Made by a program: the position numbers and the translations under genes. DNA of 64,000 nucleotides from Jacaranda mimosifolia (taxonomy: Eukaryota; Streptophyta; Magnoliopsida; Lamiales; Bignoniaceae): contig CM032121.1 of the NCBI GenBank assembly GCA_018894105.1, positions 28,620,230 to 28,684,229 of the forward strand. Direction: 5' to 3'. Within the stretch, counting starts at the first letter, position 1; each line of letters starts with the position of its first letter. Under the pieces are notes generated by a model. It made no database searches. It was not told where the DNA came from and saw only the letters and a list, made by a program, of their open reading frames with translations. Shown here in pieces: positions 1 to 11,218 of the stretch.

Positions 1-1491
1 ACTGTACTCAAAACGAATGGCTTGAGGCTATGGAAAGGGAAATTGAGGCCCTTGAATCAAATAAGACATGGGAGGTATTGGTTCAAAATGGGTGTATAAG
101 ATAAAGTTGAAACCTGATGGCTGATTAGTAGATAAATACAAAGCTAAGTTGGTGGTAGGGGATTTTAATTAGATAGCTAGAATAGTTTATTAGGGCAGTT
201 TTTCTCTAGTTTCCAAGTAGTCAATCACTATAAGACTATTGTTTGCTTTAGTTGCTGCAAAGAATTGGCCTATACACCAACTTGATGTAAACAATGCTTT
301 CCTTCATGGATATATTCAAGAAAAATTGTATATGAATCCTCCAAAAGGATGCATAAAAGCACAACCAGGACAAGTTTGTAGATTGTTGAGATATTTATAT
401 GGCTTAAAGCAAGCCTCTAGGCAATGGAATTTGGAATTAACTACACACCTTCAGAAGCATGGGTTTACACAATCTCCCTATAATCATTGTTTATTCATCA
501 AACACTTACGTACTTCTTTCGTGGTATTACTGGTATATGTGGATGACTTGTTAATTGTTGGAAATAGTAAGGAAGATCTCATCAAAGCAAAATAGTTTCT
601 GAACACAAAATTCACTATAAAGGATCTAGGATGTGCAAAATATTTCCTTAACATTGAAATAGCAAGAAATGATCATGGCATTTACTTGAATCAGAGAAAA
701 TATACCCTTAACATTCTTGAAAGACAATGGTTTATTAGGTTGCAAACCAGCTTCAACTCCTATCCCCAAAGGCCTCAAACTTATCGCAAAAGGAAAAGCT
801 CACTCAGATCCTACTTAGTGCAGAAGATTGATAGAAAGACTACTATATCTTAACTTGACAAGGCCATACATTACTTATAGTGTACAACAACTTAGTCAGT
901 TTGTTAACTCCCTCACAATTGACCATTGGCATGCAGCTATTCACGTCCTTAGATACTTGAAAGAATGTCCCTCTAAAGGCTGATACTTTGTTGTTGAAAA
1001 CCTTTTTACCTTGATAGCTTATTCTGAGGCAGACTAGGCTTCTTGCATAGATCATAGGAGATCTGTTACTAGATATGTATATTCTAGGGTACGTCCTTGA
1101 TCTCATGGAAAACTAAGAAGCAATCAACCATTTCTAGATCCTCTGCAGAAGCGGAATATCGAAGCATGGTGTCTATTATTTGTGAGCTACAATAGATCAA
1201 TTACTTATTCACTAATCTTTAGATTTAAATTCCTCACCCAATTCCTTTACTATGTATAACCAAGCAACGATTCACATCACTGAGAACCCTATTTTTCATG
1301 AACACAAGAAGCACTTTGACATAGATTGCCATCTCGTTCGTGATCACTTCAACTGCGGTTTCATTATTCCCGAACATGTCTCTACCTTGTTGCAACTTGC
1401 TGATGTTTTCATAAAAATCCTCTTAGCGCCTTCATTTCATGGTAATATGTCCAAGTTGGACCTGCGTGACATTCACCAAGTTCCAACTTGA
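1..1491 (+). pseudogene. Ty1/copia pol remnant (RT and RNase H)
   Basis: This is the 3' half of a copia polyprotein; the 5' part lies outside the window. The first codons read WLEAMEREIEALESNKTWEV, the usual entry into the copia reverse transcriptase. The open stretch 239-595 holds RT motif A ([10 protein letters not shown]), the [10 protein letters not shown] block and the catalytic [13 protein letters not shown] ends it at 593-595, and frame changes follow through the RNase H region (LTRPYITYSVQQLSQF, then a YSEAD motif near 1020). The last piece, 1252-1491, reads NQATIHITENPIFHEHKKH and QLADVFIKIL, the typical RNase H tail (NQAAIHIA...QLADIFTK). It ends five bases before the LTR. Family assignment is secure; the element cannot make protein. 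Confidence 0.9.
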
Positions 1492-1495
1492 GGGG

Positions 1496-1771
1496 TGATA
1501 CTCAAGATGTATTTTTGTATATTATATTAGTTAGAAACGGTATTAGTTAGGATAGTTAGTTAGTTAGCAGGTTATTGATAACCTTAAATATAATTAATGA
1601 CTAACCCTCTTTTAGTTAGTCCTAACTACCTACTAACCCACTTTTGTATATAAATAGTAGTTGCATCTCTTTGTAGTGTGTGATATTGATGAATAAAATT
1701 TTCTTCCAGAAACCCAAATTTTTTTCGCCTTTTTCTCCAGAATGTGGAATTATAGTTTTCTACATAACACA
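1496..1771 (+). repeat. 3' LTR of the leading copia element
   Basis: The LTR begins with TG right after a short purine tract (TTGAGGGG, 1488-1495) that follows the pol stop codon. It ends at a CA near 1769-1771. It contains a TATA-like TATATAAATA (about 1645-1654) and an AATAAA polyadenylation-type signal near 1691, at the spacing expected of a short copia LTR of about 275 bp. The 5' LTR is outside the window, so the right boundary is good to a few bases only. Confidence 0.7.
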
Positions 1772-1811
1772 AGATAACAGAAAAAATAAGATTACTTTGT
1801 CTCACTCTTTT

Positions 1812-2605
1812 AAGATGGGATTGAGTTTGTCAAGTTATTAAAAAGCATATCAAGTTAGTTATTACTAATGTTGACATCCTTTATAATTGAATCAATAATT
1901 TTGGCACATTCTATACATGTCCTAAAATTTTTATGATATAAAAAATAAAAATGTTTATTTACTTTTGTATATAATAATATGACTTTTTTCAATAGCTTCA
2001 ATATATTAATCTAAGGATTTAGGGTAAATATAAGAAAAATCGTCATAATCTGAAACAATTCAAGAAAAAATAGAAAAAGATCATTGGAGAAAGAGAACAA
2101 AAAAGAATCCATCACAACAGCAAAAAGAAAACTAAAATTGTTATTATTATTTAAAAAGTGGGATTATGGTTTTGTCAATAATTAAAAATACATAGGAAAT
2201 TAGCTACTAAGAGGCTTTCTAAACTAGCAACCTTCACACACATTCTATGCATATGTTAAAATTAAATAGTATAAAATAAAAATATTATTTTTTTCTATAT
2301 AATACTATATTTTTAAAATTATTTCAATGAATTTATTTGAATCTTAAATAAATAATAGAAAAAAAGTTAAGTTAAAGTCTCAAGTAGCAATAGTAGGTTG
2401 TAAATTGTAGTTATTCAACTTTCACACACATTCTATGCATATGTTAAAATTTCATAGTATAAAATAAAAATAATTTTTTTTCTACATAATACTATATTTT
2501 TAAAATTATTTCAATGAATTTATTTGAATTTTAAATAAATAATAGAAAAAAAGTTAAGCTAAAGTATCAAGTAGCAATAATAGGTTGTAAAGTATAGTTA
2601 TTGAA
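1812..2605. repeat. AT-rich tandem duplication, 188-bp period
   Basis: Two adjacent near-identical copies begin at 2233 and 2421 with TTCACACACATTCTATGCAT and run through matching tracts to about 2605. An older, more diverged and longer copy lies at 1812-2150: it shares AAGATGGGATT/AAGTGGGATT, the CACATTCTA start and the ATAAAAATA tract. No coding potential is visible. It looks like local satellite-type expansion in the spacer. Confidence 0.75.
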
Positions 2606-2639
2606 TAAGTTGTAGTTTTGAGAATTAAAGATAATATAG

Positions 2640-4028
2640 CTTTTTTAGGGTCATATACCTATAGTTATAGCTTGATGTCATTTACCCACTTTGTAATCTT
2701 TAATATTAAAAAGATTAATATTAAAATTTAAGAGTTAATAACCATATGTTGAGGTTTGGCCAATATACCAAAAAAAAAAAAAATTACAATTATGAAAACT
2801 TATAAATTAAAATAGAAACTAACAAAATGACCATTTTATCCCTACTTTTAAAATTAAAAAACTAACAAAAAATGAGAGATTGACCTCCTTGAATGAAACT
2901 ACAAAAATGCCCTAGAGTCCATCAAAAAATATTAATTTTTTTAAATATTTATATATATACCATTCATATATATACACATATATACACTCACCTCCCACCC
3001 CCGCCCCCACGCCCAGATCTGGCTGCCCAGATCCGACTTTCCATGGCAGCGACAACCCTGCTTTGGCAAGGGGCAACAGCCATGGCAGGTTCCTCCTTTT
3101 TTTTTTCAATTAATTAATTAGTAAATAATTGTATTAAATTTAATTAAACATATCCATTGTTTCAATATTATTAAATATGTAACTAACTTGATTAGTAAAT
3201 ATGTAATATTATCGTGGAAATTATTTTTGATATGTTTATTATTAACATTATCTAACATGTAACATTATTTTAATTTTTAATTTTTTTTCTTTTGATTAAT
3301 AAATTATTCATTAATTTTTTTTATTAAAAAGACTATATGATTAACCTAATTAATAAGATTAATTCATCATTAAATTATTAAAAGGGCATTGTTTAATTTT
3401 TATTTCTCTTAATGTAATTATGGTTGGAAATGGTTCTTATAGAGAACCATAATTTTTCAATTTATGACGATTTTAGGCTTATTTTTTAATATCAACGGTT
3501 AAAGAGTGAATACATGACACCAAGTTAAAATTATAGACATGACCATAGAAAATCCGAAGATAATAATGAGGGCTTTTTAGGAAGATTATTCAAATGTACA
3601 CCAAAAGGGAGTTGATGTTTTATTAATAACATACATAAATAATAATATTACTAGTCACAACACACATGATGCATGTGCTTAAAATTTTAATTATAAAACA
3701 AGAAATAATTTATTTAATTTTGATCTAAAACTAGGTCTTTTAGTTGTTTTAAGGATACTTGATTGAATTTATTAAAATAATTGGAGAGAGTGAAATTATT
3801 GAAGAAATAATATAATTAAAGAAAAATGAGAAAACAATGTTGGATAAGAGAAAGGAGGGGAGAAAATGTATGATACTTATACGAAGAGAGAAAAAATAAA
3901 AAAGATGAGAACAAATATCTTTTTTGTTTATTTTTTGTTTTAATAGAAGTAATTTAGTTAATATGTTAAAAGGTATATTAAGTAGATACTCTAATACTTT
4001 TACCCCCTCTAAATAATATTAATAGATA
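2640..4028. other. AT-rich spacer with a GC-rich island
   Basis: No gene is visible. The stretch is strongly AT-rich except for 2985-3095, a C-rich then mixed GC island flanked by TATA repeats. The two short ORFs across this island are on opposite strands, match no family and look accidental. A similar GC island in AT-rich DNA occurs at 41400-41690, so this may be an old repeat, but I could not define its ends. Confidence 0.4.
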
Positions 4029-4033
4029 ATAAG
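4029..4033. repeat. Target site duplication ATAAG (left)
   Basis: The five bases before the gypsy 5' LTR read ATAAG. The same five bases follow the 3' LTR at 18070-18074. A 5-bp duplication is the usual size for Ty3/gypsy integration and fixes both ends of the element. Confidence 0.9.
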
Positions 4034-4837
4034 TAATATAGGATAGCCCAACAACACTCGATCTGGACAAGGATATGGTACAGGACAGCCCAGTTACCTA
4101 TGGGCCCAACCTATTGACCAGCATTCGACCTCATGGGCCTTATCCATCATGGTGGATGCCAATATTCAACATGTCGACCAGATTACAATTGACCACCGTC
4201 AGGATGTGCAATCCTTCACTCAACCAAGAAGATCTAGTTGCGACAGTTACATCTTGTCGACCAAAATCCAAGGGTTGCAGAAGTATTCATCTCGATCGGG
4301 GAGGTCGAACCAAGGTAACTTCCCCTCAGCTGCATTGAATGATATGCTAGGCGGCATGCCCCCACATTAATGGTGCATGCCACCACCTGTACCACATTTG
4401 CAGTTGCATCAGACTAGCATGGGCCTCCAGTGTACCACCTTGTCCTAGGTAGCGAGAGGCAGCGCCACCTGAAATAGGACACAAGTTGGAGAAGACTTAA
4501 AGGTCCTCATGTAAGGACACATGCCCTTCCCCTACAACAAAGGCATCATAGACAAATCAACCACATGGAGAAGGCTATAAATACCCCATTGACAGCCTCC
4601 CCAAGGTATGCACATTATTATCCCAAGCCCTCACTCTGCTACTCTACCTTCTAGCTGATCTTACTGACTTAAGCGTCGGAGTGCCTTAGTCGAGGGCTCC
4701 TCGGGTAGCCTGATGTGTTCTATTGATTACAGGAATTGACCCCAATACATCACAAAGTACTTCTATTAACCTCATACCTGGTCGATTATATTCGATTACA
4801 ACCCAATACTCATTTTAAACAGTTTTCACCCTTATCA
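4034..4837 (+). repeat. 5' LTR of the Tat gypsy element
   Basis: This matches 14145-14657 plus 17792-18069 along its whole length, for example GGATAGCCCAAC at the start and CCCAATACTCA near the end. It ends in CA at 4837, directly before the primer site. The first two bases are TA rather than TG, a single decay change relative to the 3' LTR. Confidence 0.9.
4576..4583 (+). promoter_or_regulatory. LTR TATA box
   Basis: TATAAATA in the context GGCTATAAATACC, conserved at 17841-17848 in the 3' LTR. It is the only strong TATA sequence in the LTR and sits about 255 bases before the LTR end, as expected for the sense promoter of the retrotransposon. Confidence 0.7.
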
Positions 4838-4839
4838 TT

Positions 4840-4857
4840 TGGCGTCGTAGTGGGAAA
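4840..4857 (+). other. Primer binding site of the gypsy element
   Basis: TGGCGTCGTAGTGGGAA starts two bases after the 5' LTR. The TGGCGYCGT start is typical of Tat/Athila-type plant gypsy elements. I did not match it to a specific tRNA; comparison with plant tRNA 3' ends would settle that. Confidence 0.7.
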
Positions 4858-4872
4858 CCTGAGTTCGTTTTG

Positions 4873-6420
4873 AAAAAGGAGGAGAAGAGAAGATCCCCAA
4901 CCCTTCTTCCTCAACCCCAACAAGAGCCAGATGTGGCGAAACCCAGTGCCCAGCCAGAACAAATGGTCACCTTAACCATGCCTCAATTCATGTAGCTAAT
5001 AAGCGAGCGGATATCTGCTCAAATTTATGCTCAACTATCAACTACCCTCAATCGCCATAACACTCTACCCGGGCCGACTGCTAGTGACACTCCCCATCTC
5101 TCTCAGTGAGAGGAGATGCCCCTTAGAGAGAAGTGTGATCGACTGAAGGTCCAATGACCACCTACCCGATGAGAAGACAATCATGGGCTATTGTCAAGAA
5201 AAGAAGCATGATAAAACCCTTGAGAAGAAGTTTACGACTCCATACACTATGGAGTTCGACCCCATCAAACCCCGCAGTGTGATAAGGTTGAGTGCACGAG
5301 ATAATAGTCAAATAGGAACCTAACTCAGGCTAATCAGGAAGAATAGAAGGAAGTCTCCCGTCAAGTACAACAATTGAATCGACGACTCGAAGAAATTTTA
5401 AAGGGGAACTCTGATAGGAACCTCCATTATGATGGCGCTCACTACTTTTGTCACGAGAGGGAATCACCGTTCGTACAAGAGATCGTCGACGAGCGAATCA
5501 CTATCAATGCTAAAGTCCCAACTAGATTGCCTAGATACGATGGCTCGATGGACCTGAATGAGCACCTACTACAGTTCGAGCACTTAATGCAGTTACACGG
5601 GCACAACGAGTACATCTATGCAAAGATATTGGTGACCATGTTCCAAGGAATCGCACTCGATTGGTTTATGAAGCTGGAACTGGCATCAATCTACTCATAT
5701 GATCAGCTGTGCGACAAGTTCTTACACCAATTTGCTAGTTGGAGGAAGGCGAAGCTCCCTTATATTCACTTACACACTATTAAACAAAATGAGGGGAATT
5801 CCCTTCGCGATTTCTTTACTAGGTTTAATATCGAAGTCCTAAAGATTGACAGCCTACGGATTAAGTTTCTGATCGATGTGCTCTTTCTGGGCCTTCGACA
5901 CAAGGAATGCGCCAATGCCTTGGTCAGGGAGTAGCCTAGGTCGATGGAGAAGCTACTCGACGTCGCTGAGAGGTACATGACTCAGGAAGATATAAACAAT
6001 CTCAAGTATGGTAATCTTGAGGCTGACAAAAAGAAACTTAAAGAAAAAGATGATCGTCAGCACAAAGATGGACATTGATCTTTGATCAAATATTTCCACA
6101 ACTACACTCCACTCAATGCTACAAGAAATGAGGTATTGCTCGCCATCCAACATGACAACCTCCTCAAGAAGCCCAAGAATTTGACCGAGACAGAGGTCAT
6201 GAAGAGATCCAAAAATACTGCCATTTTCATCGATAGAAGGTCCACGATATGGAAGACTGTTTCAACCTCTACGATGAGATCGAAAGGCTAATCCGATAGG
6301 GCCATCTGAAGAAGTTTGTCGATGAGAGAGCCCGATAGAAAGCATGTGTAACTGACCAGACTCCCCGTAGAGAAAGGTCGGTTAGCCCAAGGAAAGAAGA
6401 TAAAGCAAACAAACCCACCC
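4873..6420 (+). pseudogene. Tat gypsy gag remnant
   Basis: The capsid/nucleocapsid gene is broken by several stops. A Pro/Gln-rich N-terminal part (about 4900-5110) precedes a 186-residue open stretch at 5374-5934. That stretch carries the retrotransposon gag fold: PTRLPRYDGSMDLNEHLLQF, then ALDWFMKLELASIYSYDQL and a FFTRFN block. After a TAG it continues as AERYMTQEDINNLKYG. At 6219-6260 it reads a CX2HX4HX4C knuckle (YCHFHR, then VHDMEDC), the form used by Tat elements instead of CCHC. Its fourth knuckle codon is TAG. The true start is not clear. Confidence 0.85.
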
Positions 6421-6637
6421 ATGACCCCCGCCCTCCCATCAGAGGAGTAATTGATACTATCGCCTGAGGATCAATCGGGGCAGTTCCAAATTAGTCGAAA
6501 GGCAAAATCAACGTAGACCGAAGTCGACCAAAGCCTCTTCAGTTGAAACAATCTTCCAACTTTCGACCAGCGCAGAGCCAATTTCTTTCTCCGACGACAA
6601 CTTCTCCCATATTGAAACTCAAGGGGCCAACAACAAG

Positions 6638-7080
6638 TTGGATTGCCCACTTCTGGTATCTTTTGAAATTGCAAACTTCGAGGTCATAAAGGTGCTGGTC
6701 GACAATGGGAGTTTAGCAAACATCATTTTCTTATCTACCTTGAAGAGAATGAACATAGGTAAATTAAAATTCAAACCCATCTATACCCCATTGGTCGGAT
6801 TCGGGAGGTCAAAGATCACCCTTGAAGGATCCATAAGCTTGTCCACATCATTTAGGGAAGCTTCTCGGTACAGAATTCTGATGGTTAACTGCTTGATCGT
6901 CGACGTATTCTTTGCCTACAAAGCAATTATTAGCTGATCAGCATTGAATGACTTCCGTGCTATTTTCTCAACTTACCATATGAAGGTTAAATTTCCAACA
7001 GCTGCTAAGATAGACGAACTCCTTTGCAACATGAAAGAGGCTTGGCGGTGCTATATAATCCCAGTTGGTGTAAATGAATA
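6638..7080 (+). pseudogene. Gypsy aspartic protease remnant
   Basis: The open stretch 6638-6937 reads CPLLVSFEIANFEVIKVLVD and continues NGSLANIIFLSTLKRM. The active-site triad DSG/DTG is here DNG. The catalytic Asp is retained but the flap region runs into a TGA at the ancestral GR of the YNxIxGRP motif, and the frame continues as DFRAIFSTYHMKVKFPT. It would have cleaved the Gag-Pol precursor. It lies between gag and RT as in all gypsy elements. Confidence 0.8.
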
Positions 7081-7254
7081 GAAATCCCAACCCAAATTGA
7101 AACCTTCGGGGGATGCCCTAATAGCAGAACCCGAGGAAGAACAGTTAAGTAAGAAAAGAAAACTAGAGGAGACTAGGGTCGAGCTTCGGTGAGTTCAAGA
7201 TAATCGAGCTGGAACTAGGGAACCCCGACAGGACCACCAGAATTGGAACTGATA

Positions 7255-8610
7255 TAGGTAGTAGCATGGAATGGCTCATGGTCGATTTCCTCATAAAGAA
7301 TGTTGACATTTTTGCATAGAAGGCTTTTGACCTTCAAGGGATCGACCCCAATGTCATCATCCACCACTTGAACGTAGACCACTCATTTAAACTAGTGAAG
7401 CAGAAGACAAGAACCTTCAATGTTGAATGATGCCAAATCATCAAAGATGAGGTCAACAAACTTTTAGAGGCAAGATACATTGTAGAAATTCAATATCCAA
7501 GTTAGCTTCATAATGTAGTCTTTCCCCTAAGAATGCGAGAAAGTGGCGCATGTGTAACGATTTGATTGATTTGAATAAAGCTTTCCCTAAAGATCCTTAC
7601 TCCCTGCCTCATAGAGATTTGTTAGTAGATTCTACTATTGGTTGTGATTCGCTAAGTATGATGGATGCATTTCAAGGCTATTCCCAAATTTTCATGGCAC
7701 TCGAAGATGGGATAAGACCCCTTTCGTCATCTCCAACTATTTTCTGGTCATGCCTTTTGGGCTAAAAAATATAGGGGCAACTTACCAAAGGCTCTTAAAC
7801 TTTATATTCAAAAATGAGATCGGGAAAACCATGGACATCTACGTCGACGACATGATCGTCAAAACATAAAAAGTAAAAAATCACTTAACCAACCTCAACC
7901 ATACATTCTCAATATTGCAAGCATTTAGCATGAAGCTTAACCCCAACAAGTGCACCTTTGGAGTGAGAGGAGGCAAATTTTTGGGCTACATGGTCAGCCA
8001 AAGAGGTATTGAAGCAAACCCACAAAAAATTTAGGTTATTCTGGACATCACACCTCCTTGTACTTTAAGAGATTTTCAATGTCCAGTTGGCAAAATCATA
8101 ACTTTTGGTCGATTTATTGCCCGACTAGCCGACAAAAACTTACCATTCTTTAAAATCCTCCAAAACATAAAGAAGTCAAGTTTCCAATAGACAAAATAAT
8201 GCAGCCATGCACTGGTCGAATTAAAGCAATACCTTTCATCAGTGCCGATGTTAGCTAAATTTAAGATCAGAGAAATCTTGCGCATTTATTTAGCAGTCTC
8301 GTTGACATCCATCAATTCAATTTTGGTTTCGACCAAAAGTGGCATCCATTGACCCGTCTACTATAACAGCAAAGCATTGCAGAGACTGGAGCATAACTAT
8401 TTGAAAATAAAAAATTCATTCTCGCTTGTGTCACGACAGCCAGGAAACTGTGGCCCTATTTCCAATCTCACTTTGTCATGGTCTTGACAAATCAATCATT
8501 GAAATAAGTATTGTCCAAGCCAGATATGTCGGGAAGATTAACCAAATAGGCAATTGAGCTAGGCGAATTCGACATCACATTTCAGCCCCAAACTGCTATA
8601 AAGGCCTAGG
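7255..8610 (+). pseudogene. Gypsy reverse transcriptase and first RNase H remnant
   Basis: RT pieces occur in three frames: CQIIKDEVNKLLEARYIVEI near 7430, then DPYSLPHRDLLVDSTIGCDS within 7550-7765, and FGLKNIGATYQRLLN followed by the catalytic IYVDDMIVKT near 7840. The thumb region follows (LNPNKCTFGVRGGKFLGYMV). The connected RNase H shows SKALQRLEHNY and RKLWPYFQSHFV. Stops such as those inside LK*VLSKP and TK*AIEL fit Lys/Trp codons in the ancestor. The RT motif A aspartate is kept in MMDAFQGYSQI. Confidence 0.88.
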
Positions 8611-8639
8611 TCTTTGTTGATTTTGTCACTGCGAGACTC

Positions 8640-9040
8640 GACCTTCCTGACCAACTCGACAACAACTCCCTGATATGGACTCTGCACTTCAACGGTTCAA
8701 CAACTTCCTCAGGTAGAGGAATTGGACTTTCTCTGCGGTCTCCACAAGCCAAAGAGTATGATTTTGCAATCAAATTCGACTACCCCATCACAAACAGCGA
8801 GGCAGAATATAAAGCCCTCCTGGCTGGCATGAGGATGGCAATAAGCAGGGGAGTCGAACAGCTAGCCACCATCACTAATTCCTAGCTAGCTGCAGAGTTG
8901 GTTAAAGGGAACTTTGCAGCAAAAGAGTTTACGATGAGCCAATACTTGGCCGAGGTGAAGAGGTTGCAGCAGAAGTTCAAACAATTCACCCTTAGCCAAG
9001 TTCGACAAAAGGGACCAAAGACAGGACAATCATATTTCTA
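8640..9040 (+). pseudogene. Archaeal-type second RNase H (aRNH) remnant
   Basis: After the RT/RNase H tail (QPQTAIKA) the sequence reads IWTLHFNGSTTSSGRGIGLS, then SEAEYKALLAGMRMAISRGV and AELVKGNFAAKEFTMSQYL. This is the extra RNase H domain that plant Tat elements acquired, placed between the first RNase H and integrase. The first catalytic Asp (family HVDGSS) is Asn here, the Glu of the NEAEY block is kept as SEAEY, and the SDSQL aspartate is replaced in TNS followed by a TAG. It is inactive. Confidence 0.85.
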
Positions 9041-9192
9041 ATCGCCAACAAACCCTTTATAAGTACCTCTAAACAGAGCTTGGTTGGGCAGATTGAAAAA
9101 GTACCCCCCTCCTAGTAGGACGCAATAAAGGCTATTTGAGATAAAGGAAAATTCCCGAGGACAAAAACGAAACACGTTGGCTCAGAGATCTA

Positions 9193-10370
9193 GTGGCCAA
9201 ATTTGCTCTTGACGAGCATAACCAACTGTATAGGAGGTTGATCTCCGGACCACTTCGGAGGTGTTTGACCCTAGAGCAAGCCAATAAAGTCTTACATGAA
9301 GTCCATTTGGGAATCTACGGAAATCATTTGGGAGGACGATCACTGGCACACAAAATCATCAAATATGAGTATTTCTAGCTAACTTTACTCTAGGATGCAA
9401 TCAATTTTGCCAAAAAATGCCTCTCTTGCCAAGTCCACTCAAACATCCTTTGCTAACCCGTAGCCCCCATAGTGAGCATGCAGATCGCATGGCGATTCGA
9501 CCAGTAGGGGGTAGACATAGTTGGTTTCTTCCCAAAAACCACAGGCCAAAGGAAGTTTATGATCATTGCGGCCGAGTACTTTACCAAATGGGCAAAAGCG
9601 GAAGCAGTTCCTAAAAAAACTGACGCAGCTATTAAGAACTTTATATAGAAGAACATCATCTGCCATTTCGGTCTGCCCAAAGTTTTAATTTCAAAAAATG
9701 GAATGCAATTCCAAAGCAAGAACACTATGAGCTGGTGCGAGAGCCTAGGGATCCAATGACACTTTACCTTAGTTGGGAACCGTTAAGCCAATGGCCAAAC
9801 GGAGGTCATGAACAGAACTATGCTCGACTATCTCAAGTCTCAACTAGAAGAAAAGAAAACCAGTTGGGCAGACGACCTCCCCAGGGTTCTTTGGGCATAT
9901 ATCAAACTACCCCTCAAATGGCCACTGGTCATAGTCCCTACAGTCTGCTCTACGAATCTCAAGTAGTCGTTCCGACAGAATTGATACAGCACACCACCAG
10001 AGTGATACACTACAACCCAATCAAGAATGATTCTGAACAAGAACTCGACCTGGAGACAATTAGCGAGCTCCATCAGCAAGCATACACAACAATGCAAAGG
10101 TACAGGTCAAAGATGGCACAATACTACAACAAAAGAGTCCGACTAAGAAGCTTCAGAGTTGGCGACCTCGTCTTCAAGAAACTTGAAGTATTGAAGAATG
10201 TTGGAAGCTCGATCCAAAATGGGAAGGCCCGTATACTGTGGTCAAAATAGCAAAGCACAACGCCTACTGCCTTGCAGATATGACCGGCAATGAGCTTCCT
10301 CGACCATGGAATGCAGTGAATTTGAAAAAATTCTATATGGAAAGAGACTTAAAGCCTCCCATCTGCTGTA
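9193..10370 (+). pseudogene. Gypsy integrase remnant
   Basis: The HHCC zinc finger is readable as HEVHLGIYGNHLGGRSLAHK and CLSCQVH. The core shows the first Asp in GVDIVGFFP; the second catalytic block, normally SDNG, is SKNG in FGLPKVLISKNGMQF. The Glu block is NGQTEVMNRTMLDYL in another frame near 9795. The C-terminal part continues in 9735-10250 (TTPQMATGHSPYSLLYE, VRLRSFRVGDLVF) and ends at NAVNLKKFYM near 10340. Frameshifts lie near 9740 and 9890 and within 10200-10260. This is the end of pol. Confidence 0.87.
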
Positions 10371-10435
10371 CAAGAATAACATTTCAGATCAATAAAAATT
10401 ACTTATGTTTCTACAACTATCTCCTCATATCATCT

Positions 10436-10800
10436 GATCAAGGCTTTTCAGCCCAAACCAATAAACGACTTGATCATTTATAGTCAACCCCATAGTTGAT
10501 TGTGATGCCGGCTTCAAGCCTCGAGATCAAGGCTTTTTAGCCCAAACTAATAAATGACTTGATCGTTTATAATCGACCCCATAGTTGACTGCAATGTTTG
10601 CTTCAAGCCGCAAAATCAAAGTTTTTCAGCCCAAATTGATAAACAACTTGATCGTTTATGGTCGACCCATAGTCGATTGGGATGGGACGCCAGCTTAGAG
10701 CCACACAACCAAGACTTTTTAGCCCAAGAAAATAAATGGGTTAATCATTTAATGTCGACCCTGAATTTGACCCCAAGAAGTCTTTTAAAATGAGTCATGG
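10436..10800 (+). repeat. Tandem repeat array in the gypsy 3' region, about 90-bp period
   Basis: Four diverged units start at 10436, 10525, 10614 and 10707 (spacing 89, 89 and 93). Each opens with GATCAAGGCTTTTCAGCCCA or a close variant, then AATAAACGACTTGATC and a GTCGACCC block. It lies directly after pol. Tat-lineage elements such as Ogre are known to carry variable tandem repeats in this position, which can seed satellites. Confidence 0.85.
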
Positions 10801-11218
10801 CTTCAAGCCAACCTTGGTGAGCATACTCAATTGAAAACTCGACCAAGTAGTCAAAGAAAACCTTCATGTGATTGATTCACCAGAAATGTTCATTCGATAG
10901 CAACGAAAATAGTGGATGACAAATTATATGTGGATTAATTCCATCAATTTTTTTCGACAATTGATTTCTAAATCGACAATACACTCGTTTAAATGCAATT
11001 CTTACATTAAGAGATTATGTTATATGATTTCTTGGTTGAGATCAAGTTGTTCATGATTGTGGCTTACTAACAATCAATAATTGACAAGACTGAAAAGTAT
11101 TAAAAGCATAAATACAATACACATAGCGGAGCGGAAGATACCATTTCATTAAACCCACAACTATTCGATGACAATCTTAAAAGAAATAGTCAAAAGCAAC
11201 AAGCACCTCACAGGGTGA

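Noticed and set aside
3000..3117. Overlapping ORFs on both strands across the GC-rich island
   Set aside because: They follow base composition, have no family motifs, and are open on both strands because the tract is low complexity.
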